From: Bacillus sp. NP157
GTDB lineage: Bacteria; Pseudomonadota; Gammaproteobacteria; Xanthomonadales; Rhodanobacteraceae
Direction of reading: 5' to 3'
DNA: 64,000 bases
Assembly (NCBI GenBank): GCA_018889975.1
Contig: CP076546.1
Location: 2,356,001-2,420,000, forward strand
Positions within the stretch are counted from its first letter, which is position 1. Every line of letters starts with the position of its first letter. A program made the position numbers and the translations under genes. This document shows, piece by piece, positions 41,959-47,790 of the stretch. The notes beneath the pieces are model-generated. The model searched no databases and was not told where the DNA came from. It was given only the letters and a program-made list of their open reading frames with translations.

Positions 41959-41983
41959 TTGATCGGAAAAGCGCATGCGGCAA
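41959..41983 (-). promoter_or_regulatory. Family-1 promoter-like site upstream of the second prepilin-like gene
   Basis: Minus strand: TTGCCG, 9 nt, TTCCGATCAA, then GGGTAGAGG. Ends 31 nt before the ATG at 41927. A CTGCAG lies 16 nt upstream of the -35-like hexamer. Confidence 0.7.
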
Positions 41984-42013
41984 GCTGCCGGCGGTTCGCC
42001 TGCAGCGGGGCGA

Positions 42014-42571
42014 TCACAGTCGAGGTCGTTCTGTGCGCGCTGTAGGGTCTTCCCCGAGCGCCTGCTGAAGCGTCTGCGCCGACCGCTTCGCTTCGGCATG
42101 ACTCTCAAGAAGAGCCCTAATTTTCGGTTCATGGCAGAGCACTGCAGCAGTCCTGCCATCGTGACTCTCAAAGCTTCCGTCCGCCCCGTGCTTGAGCAGG
42201 TCGGGCACGGCAGACGGGTTAAGCATCGCGGCGAGCATCAGGGCGGTGAGGCCCCGGTGGTCGGTCGTATTGACATTGGCGCCAGCCTCGACGAGGAGCG
42301 TCCGCACGACGGAGTTGCACGACAGGCCCAGGTTCGTGGCCTCGTGCCGCCGCGCATCCGCGCCAGCCTGTAGCAGAAAGTGAACGTGCTGCGCAGAATG
42401 TCGGCTCGCCAGGTGCAGCGCAGACATCGGTCCCGCACCGTCGTCGAACTCAGCGTTCGGATCCGCCCCGGCCTGCAGCAGTGCAAACACGGCAGGTCCA
42501 CCGGTTGAACTGCTGCACGCGGCAAAAAGTGCCCGGTCGAGTTCCGCTTGCGAGAAAGGAGTTGTGGTCAT
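42014..42571 (-). CDS. Ankyrin-repeat protein
   Basis: 185 residues with four to five ankyrin repeats: LFAACSSSTGGPAVFALLQAGADP, SALHLASRHSAQHVHFLLQAGADA, NSVVRTLLVEAGANVNTTD, TALMLAAMLNPSAVPDLLKHGADG, and TAAVLCHEPKIRALLESHAEA. No other domain. Family-2 promoter upstream. Located between a prepilin-like gene and the origin; function unknown. Confidence 0.8.
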   Translation of the reverse strand: MTTTPFSQAELDRALFAACSSSTGGPAVFALLQAGADPNAEFDDGAGPMSALHLASRHSAQHVHFLLQAGADARRHEATNLGLSCNSVVRTLLVEAGANVNTTDHRGLTALMLAAMLNPSAVPDLLKHGADGSFESHDGRTAAVLCHEPKIRALLESHAEAKRSAQTLQQALGEDPTARTERPRL

Positions 42572-42584
42572 GAGGATGCCGTTG

Positions 42585-42674
42585 ATGGGGTGTTTTATGC
42601 TTCGCTTATTTCAACACTACAACTCTCCGGGCGCTGCGCAAGAGGAGTCGAAGTAGATTCTTCGTTGACTGCAG
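42585..42674 (-). promoter_or_regulatory. Family-2 promoter with conserved leader, ankyrin gene near the origin
   Basis: Leftward: CTGCAG (42669-42674), -35 TTGCGC (42636-42641), 16 nt, -10 TAGTGT (42614-42619), leader GAAGCATAAAACACCCCAT (42585-42603). ATG 13 nt downstream. Confidence 0.78.
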
Positions 42675-42770
42675 AGCGCCTTCAGCCGTAAGCGCGCACG
42701 GCGGTTCTTCTCATAACCCCTCCCCACCCCATTGGGCCGTCGGCCCAGGCGGCAGCGATGCTGCCGCGCC
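42636..42770. repeat. Duplicated intergenic module, copy 2
   Basis: Second copy of the module at 37910-38040: GCGCAA, GTCGAAGTAGATT, GACTGCAGAGCGCCTTCAGC, CCCATTGGGCCGT, and the hairpin GCGGCAGC / GCTGCCGC with a 3-nt loop. It lies between a family-2 promoter and the origin. Confidence 0.7.
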
Positions 42771-42948
42771 TTGCTCAAACGCTCAGCCTGCTCTGCTCTT
42801 CCCCCCTCCCCAAAGAGCCGGGGCGCTGGCGCGCGCCCCGGGGCTGTTGCTCCTGGCTGCGGCTTTTGCCCGTCGCTCTTGCTTTTAAAAACAGAAAAGA
42901 GAAGACGTGCGGCGAAGCCGCGCTCTACCGTCCGGCTCTTTCTTTCTT

Positions 42949-42969
42949 AAGCTTTAAGATCTAAAGCTT
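42949..42969. repeat. Inverted repeat near the origin
   Basis: AAGCTTTA and TAAAGCTT, 8-bp arms around AGATC, in an A/T-rich patch 52 nt left of the iterons. It could be a rep autoregulatory site, part of the melting region, or a terminator. Confidence 0.55.
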
Positions 42970-43020
42970 TACGTCTTGGGGGCCAAAAAACGGCGTCAGA
43001 ATGCGGGCTCCAGAGCATTC

Positions 43021-43129
43021 ACGTATCTCGCATACACCCCCTCACGTATCTCGCATACACCCACCTACGTATCTCGCATACACCCTTTCGATATCTCGCT
43101 CCCACCCTCTACGTATCTGGCATACACCC
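43021..43129. other. Iteron array, plasmid-type replication origin
   Basis: Direct repeats of ACGTATCTCGCATACACCC begin at 43021, 43044, 43067 and 43111 (the last with one change), plus a degenerate copy near 43090. The spacing is 23 bp for the first three intervals, about two helical turns, so initiator monomers would sit on one face. The array lies about 100 nt upstream of the TrfA-like initiator gene and next to an A/T-rich patch with an inverted repeat. This is the classical arrangement of an iteron-controlled replicon. Confidence 0.88.
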
Positions 43130-43226
43130 CCACGAATAATTCGGCCGGAAGGGACTTGCGCTTTTCTCGGGATCGCTTATACCAATTGAGCAGGGGACTG
43201 GTCTTCTGCATCAGCAGGGTTTCAGC

Positions 43227-44147
43227 ATGGCCTTCTCCCCGAATATTCACGCACAGAAATCGCACACCTCGTCCGCTCGGACGACGTCCAACGTTCCCCG
43301 TGTGCGACATGCACAACCCGGGCTTCCTATCGCGTTTGTCCGCGGCTCGCTGTTCGGCGTGAATGATCGCTTTAAAGATCCAGTCGAAGGCCAGGAACTT
43401 TGCGTCGACGGCGCGAGCTGTTTGCACTACTGGGGTCCGCGACTAAACCAGACCCACTCGCTGCTTTGGCAAGTCATCGCTTCGTTGTGGATCGACGGCA
43501 AGTCCGCTGGCGCCGACGAAGACTACGTTCGGGTCACTAGCGCCGACTTACTACGAGCGATTGGCTGGCGCGACACCTCGACGCGCTCCCGGCGGTGGCT
43601 GTGGGACCGACTGGTCGAACTACAGACGGCCCGACTCGAGCTGCAGACGCCGCGTCACCGCTACAGTGGCTTGCTGCTCACAGAGGTCTATCGCGACGAA
43701 ACGTCGCCCTCCGCGCCCCTAACCTTGCGGGTCAACCCTCGCGCAATCGACCTCTTAAAAAACGAAGTCGTGCTCACAGACTTCTCGCGGAAGCTTGAGC
43801 TGACGGGTAAGCAACTGGCGCTATGGTTGCACGACTTCATTTCAAGCCAAAGCAACGACACATTTATCCCTATCCCCGTCAGTAAACTCCACGCGCTTTG
43901 CGGGTCGAAGCAGGCGCTCGCCCAGTTCCGGCCCCGGCTACTTCAAGCGGCAGCTGAGCTGCAGGTGACAACGAAGCCGCTACTTAAAAGCTTTAGTGTC
44001 GATAAGGCAGACCGTTTCGTTTACTCAAAAAGCCAGACACGAGTATTACTGCTCCCCGCCGCCGCGGGTATTGCGCAGATGATGCAGGCGAAGACCGCCG
44101 CCGCGGTGAACCAGGCACGGGCACAACGGGCGACGGTAGCCCTCTAA
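43227..44147 (+). CDS. TrfA-like plasmid replication initiator
   Basis: 306 residues. It shows the TrfA/RepA pattern: FVRGSLFGVNDRFK, LTQTH-like segment RLNQTHSLLWQVIASLW, two winged-helix-like regions (about 85-140 and 175-270), LELTGKQLALWLHDFISS, and HALCGSKQALAQFRPRLLQAAAEL. Family role: binds iterons and opens the origin. The gene sits directly right of the iteron array. Function is well supported by this pairing. No frameshift seen, so the replicon could be active. Confidence 0.85.
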   Translation: MAFSPNIHAQKSHTSSARTTSNVPRVRHAQPGLPIAFVRGSLFGVNDRFKDPVEGQELCVDGASCLHYWGPRLNQTHSLLWQVIASLWIDGKSAGADEDYVRVTSADLLRAIGWRDTSTRSRRWLWDRLVELQTARLELQTPRHRYSGLLLTEVYRDETSPSAPLTLRVNPRAIDLLKNEVVLTDFSRKLELTGKQLALWLHDFISSQSNDTFIPIPVSKLHALCGSKQALAQFRPRLLQAAAELQVTTKPLLKSFSVDKADRFVYSKSQTRVLLLPAAAGIAQMMQAKTAAAVNQARAQRATVAL

Positions 44148-44168
44148 GCACACTCTGGATCGTTTCCG

Positions 44169-45035
44169 TCATAGGCGATGCGCATCGCACGACGGCGATG
44201 CGGTAGCACGCAAATCGCCGCTTAAGCACTTCCTCAATTGGTCTGCTTCTCTATAAGCCCAAAAATGCTTTCGGATTCGTGTCTTTGCTTCGTTCGACCC
44301 GCGCAAACAGCCAAGCGGGGTCCGTCGCCTTCCGCTTGCGTCGACGAAGAATGAATGGTGATCAGCGCCATGATTCAGAAGCCACGCTGCAATTCTTGAA
44401 AGCCCATAAGAGCATGCAAGGTGCAATGCATTAGGGCCGTCTGACGCGGAAGCGCCTGGCTCCGCACCGTTTTTGTATAACGCTTCAAGCACCGCAACGA
44501 TTCCGTCTTCGTGTATTTCACTGATCCCATGTTCGTGTGTCTGTTCGCACGTGCTGATGAGGGACTTCAAAAAAACTATAATGCCGTTATGCGCTACTTT
44601 CGTGGGCACACAGAGTTCGACAAAACCCTCCGAATAGAGATGAGCAAGAGGGGCCAGTTCTACGGCGAGCCGCCCAGTCGGCTCTTCGTCGTCGGGTAAT
44701 AGCGCATACATTGCCGCCTCTGACCTTGCGATTTCACAATCAGACAACGTTCCAGAGTCTCGCAAAAAGCTGACGTGACCAAGGATATTTTCGATTAAGC
44801 CTGGCCAGTTCGGGATTCGCTCTCCCGGGAATTTCTCAATGGCAAGCGACAGACAATTAAACGCTCCTCTCCTGGCAGCCAGTGAAAGAACGGAATCAGG
44901 GTATCCCTCCTCGCAAAAAAAGTCACATGGAAGATCGCGCTCGTCATATAGCGTTTCAAGCAGGCTCGCGTCATCTAAGCCAACGACGCCATTCAAGATG
45001 TCCAGCCAATAGATGTTGTTCGAGAAGTTGTTCAT
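44169..45035 (-). CDS. Ankyrin-type repeat protein
   Basis: 288 residues. The clearest repeat is NALHLACSYGLSRIAAWLLNHGADH near 220, with a weaker one at LSLAARRGAFNCLSLAIEKF near 50. The middle is unrecognised and acidic. GC is lower than around it. It converges on the replication initiator gene, ending 21 nt away. Function unknown. Confidence 0.6.
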   Translation of the reverse strand: MNNFSNNIYWLDILNGVVGLDDASLLETLYDERDLPCDFFCEEGYPDSVLSLAARRGAFNCLSLAIEKFPGERIPNWPGLIENILGHVSFLRDSGTLSDCEIARSEAAMYALLPDDEEPTGRLAVELAPLAHLYSEGFVELCVPTKVAHNGIIVFLKSLISTCEQTHEHGISEIHEDGIVAVLEALYKNGAEPGASASDGPNALHLACSYGLSRIAAWLLNHGADHHSFFVDASGRRRTPLGCLRGSNEAKTRIRKHFWAYREADQLRKCLSGDLRATASPSCDAHRL

Positions 45036-45265
45036 AAGTTGATCCTTCGTAGTAGCAAATAGGTTTTAGGAGTTGATATTTGAGATTGGGTGAGCACCCT
45101 TGACGCTCCATTCGTTCGCCTCGAGATCTCTTCCCCTGCATGTAGCCAGTCGTGGATCCCTTTGAAATGCAGATCCGACTTAGAAGTTGGCGCATCACAA
45201 CGCCACCGCAAGCCGGTAAACATCGGCCTGCCAGTCATTCAGCAGCACAGGCCGCCGTGCATACG

Positions 45266-46095
45266 TCACCACCGACGCATCAGTTGCGAAAGAGCTGCTG
45301 CCGACGCCCTGACTTCCCGTGGGCAACGGTGCCACTCAAAGAACCGCACACCCGTCAGCGTCAGCGTATTGATGCAATTCACCTCAAGCCCCTCCATCGG
45401 CTGCGCATGCAGCACCCGGTTGGCAAATATTTGTGGCGTGGTCATCGCACAGCACAAAGGGTCGATGTCATCGCCTCCGACGGTGATGCATTTCAATGGG
45501 GACGGATTTGAATCGGTGCGCGTGCGGTGGGCCTCTGCCATCTGCGCGAGTAGCAGCCCACCGGCGCCGCAGGCGGGGTCATACCAGCTGCCCTCATCAC
45601 CCTCAAGCGGGAGTTTCGCCGGTGCTTTACCGCCAGTCCTGCCGTTAAGTTGCACAGATCCGGCGGGGTAAAATGCTGCCCTAGCTCGTCACCCTGACTT
45701 GCAAGCAGTGCGCAATGCACTTGACAAAGAAGATCTGCAGATGGCATCTACTGCACCAGTCGCATAAACAGTGTGACGGCCCTCGCCGCAAACGCTTCCT
45801 GCTTTTGTCATCCCGCGACTGGCCAGCCTGCCGCTTGCCAGCAAGCGACGTTCAGAAAAAACTCCGGCTCTTTGCCCGTCCGTGAGCGCACGACCATACG
45901 ATGAAGGCCGAGGACAGTTTCGAGCGCACGCCAGAGGAGTAACGCCATGGCGTCTCGATTGCTTCGGATCGCACCGGCCTTTGGGATGCCGGTGACCGCC
46001 TTGAGTAGGTCCGCGATTATTGTATTGATCTGCCGCGTCGGCGGATCCGCCGCCCTGCTCGTTTTTGCGATGCCGCCTTTGCGTTGGCGCTTCAT
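45266..46095 (-). pseudogene. Broken N6-adenine DNA methylase (HsdM-type) gene
   Basis: Three pieces in different frames add up to one methylase. An N-terminal piece (45808-46095, start overlapping the Dam-like gene stop as ATGA) is followed by a frame with AFAARAVTLFMRLVQ, a stop, then LASQGDELGQHFTPPDLCNLTAGLAV (about 45620-45790), and last a frame with WYDPACGAGGLLLAQMAEAHR and VGGDDIDPLCCAM (45266-45620). The DPACGAGG segment is the SAM-binding motif I. The order matches N6-methylases with a GQFFTP...DPACGSG layout, but the NPPF/Y catalytic motif is not seen. At least two frameshifts and one stop make it non-functional. Confidence 0.7.
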
Positions 46096-46670
46096 GCCGA
46101 CACCCCAAGTCGGTAAACGCCCGCCTGGCCTTCATTGAGCAAAATAATCCGACCCTTAAGCTTGCCCTCGCCAACAAGGCGCACCAGCATATCCCTCGCA
46201 CCCTCGCCATACGCCACCAGCACAGAGGGCGCTCCAGCGGTGCCCACCGACTCACCGTCGATCGTCGCGAACTTCAGTCGCCCCTTGAAGAACAGGACCG
46301 CCGTGGCGTTGGGGTGCTCCCAGATTGACCGGTGGAACATCTGGGTCTCCGTGCGGGCGAAAATCAGCGCCAATGCGTTGCCGTGCTCGGCCGTCTTGTT
46401 CAACCACTGATCGCATTCCTTACCGTAAGGCGGATTCACCCAGTAGAAATCCTTCGGATTCCACCAGCGATTAAACCCATCTTTCACTTTATTGAAGTGT
46501 CGCGTGGCGGTGTCCCACGGACGCGTCATGGGGCTGCAGGGGTCGACGTCCGGCATCCGCACCGACTGGATGGCGTTGATGATAAAGCGGGGCGTCAGCC
46601 AGGTTTCCTCGCCGACGGTGCGCTCGTGGCAGAAGCCCATCCTCTTCTTAGGGTTGCTCTGGTTGTTCAT
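46092..46670 (-). CDS. Phage-type DNA N6-adenine methyltransferase (Dam family)
   Basis: 192 residues. It matches the Dam-like phage/plasmid family: WLTPRFIINAI, VDPCSPMTRPWDTATRHF, the catalytic FYWVNPPYG motif near 95, then EHGNALALIFARTETQMF and VLFFKGRLKF. Orphan methylases of this family protect mobile DNA from host restriction. The motif set is complete. It is coupled to the broken methylase gene downstream, so the pair was once an operon. Confidence 0.82.
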   Translation of the reverse strand: MNNQSNPKKRMGFCHERTVGEETWLTPRFIINAIQSVRMPDVDPCSPMTRPWDTATRHFNKVKDGFNRWWNPKDFYWVNPPYGKECDQWLNKTAEHGNALALIFARTETQMFHRSIWEHPNATAVLFFKGRLKFATIDGESVGTAGAPSVLVAYGEGARDMLVRLVGEGKLKGRIILLNEGQAGVYRLGVSA

Positions 46671-46792
46671 AAGTTCGTCCTCGTGTTGGTGTGAGGACGA
46701 GTCTCCAGAGGATCAGCGAGTTGGCTCGACGGTGATCCCAACCTCTTTTTTATGAGAAAAGCACTTGGCGCCTCCCCAACGGAATGCTTAAA

Positions 46793-46819
46793 GCAAAAAA
46801 AACCCGCAGATGCGGGCTT
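46793..46819 (-). terminator. Rho-independent terminator
   Basis: CCCGCA / TGCGGG stem with a 2-nt loop, followed in the leftward direction by a run of eight T. It lies 16 nt past the stop of the gene at 46835-47662, which it should terminate. Confidence 0.85.
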
Positions 46820-46834
46820 TATCCTATGGCGGGG

Positions 46835-47662
46835 TCACAAACGGTCAGGCTTCGAACGACCCGTTCTAGGGCTGCCCATCACAGCATCGTAATCCCTAGC
46901 ATGCCTCTGCGATCCGCCGTGTCGCACACTCTCCAGTGACGCCTCGAGGACGGCCTCGGCGACATCAGCCCACGGCTTTCGGGCATCCAAATCGCGCCAT
47001 GACATCTGAGCGGCCTGCGCAGCGGACAACATCTGGATGCGAAGCCCCGCTCCCTTGCAGGCGGCCAAGAACTCGGACTTGGAGAGATCGTTTGCCGCAA
47101 TCAATGCAGCAAGAAGCTCTCCGTCCCCATCAGCAATAAACGGATACGTTTCATTGAAGAATCGCTCCAGCGCTGTCGTCGCAGCTGCGCGCCGTTTTGC
47201 CAGGCCGTTCATGGGCTGAGGATTTCTAGGCCTCTTCGCTTCTTGGCCTGCCAAGATGCCGGGAAGCTCGTCCGACGCCCAGCGCCACAAAAATGTGGGT
47301 GGGCGCGAAACGTTATTGAACTTACCACCCGTGCTCATCTCACTGCGCCAAGACCCACCCAGGGCCGCGATCAAGCCAGCATGCAGGGCCTTGAGCGACC
47401 TTCGGACGTAGCAAGCGGCCGTAATATCGAGCACCCAGTCATCTTTTTTAAGCCACTTAAACTGCGCACGAAATGCGACGTCCTCGAGCAGCGCTCCGCC
47501 TTTGATACGTGCCGCTGCGGTGGCATTCTTTCCCTGTGCCGCGGCGAGCGCATCCAGCCGCCGGTTCAGCGCTGCGGCAAACGCTTCGCCGTCGTTTCGG
47601 CCTGCGCGAAACAGATCGGCTATGACCAGAGGAAGACTATCCAAGACGCTTTCATAGGGCAT
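46835..47662 (-). CDS. Hypothetical protein downstream of the SMC-like ATPase
   Basis: 275 residues from the ATG at 47662. Helical N-terminus (SLPLVIADLFRAGRNDGEAFAAALNRRL), a central segment LKKDDWVLDITAACYVRRSLKALHAGL, and a C-terminal basic region. No recognised domain. It follows the ATPase gene by 128 nt on the same strand and is closed by a terminator, so the two may form a two-gene unit. Confidence 0.5.
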   Translation of the reverse strand: MPYESVLDSLPLVIADLFRAGRNDGEAFAAALNRRLDALAAAQGKNATAAARIKGGALLEDVAFRAQFKWLKKDDWVLDITAACYVRRSLKALHAGLIAALGGSWRSEMSTGGKFNNVSRPPTFLWRWASDELPGILAGQEAKRPRNPQPMNGLAKRRAAATTALERFFNETYPFIADGDGELLAALIAANDLSKSEFLAACKGAGLRIQMLSAAQAAQMSWRDLDARKPWADVAEAVLEASLESVRHGGSQRHARDYDAVMGSPRTGRSKPDRL

Positions 47663-47790
47663 GGGGGCTCGCTTAAACACCGGATGGATTGACGATGGTC
47701 GCCGCGCGACGATCGATGTGGGCCAGCGCCGCCGGAACTGACGACCCGGCCGCATTACACGCCTGCGCCGATAAAGGCTGCTTCACAAGC

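Noticed and set aside
11667-41983. Family-1 core read as a sigma-28-type -10 (GCCGATAA)
   Set aside because: The CCGAT core is similar, but the expected TAAA-type -35 at the right distance is missing, and the hexamer TTGCGC is instead conserved. No sigma factor gene is in the window.
43021-43129. Short regularly spaced repeats resembling a CRISPR array
   Set aside because: Repeats are 19 bp at 21-23-bp spacing with only 2-4 nt between them, which is no room for spacers. No cas genes are nearby and a TrfA-like gene follows, so this is an iteron array.
45032-45238. A 68-codon leftward frame upstream of the ankyrin-type gene
   Set aside because: It overlaps the next gene start, has no clear ribosome-binding site, and lies in the debris next to the methylase pseudogene. 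It may be a remnant but cannot be supported as a gene.
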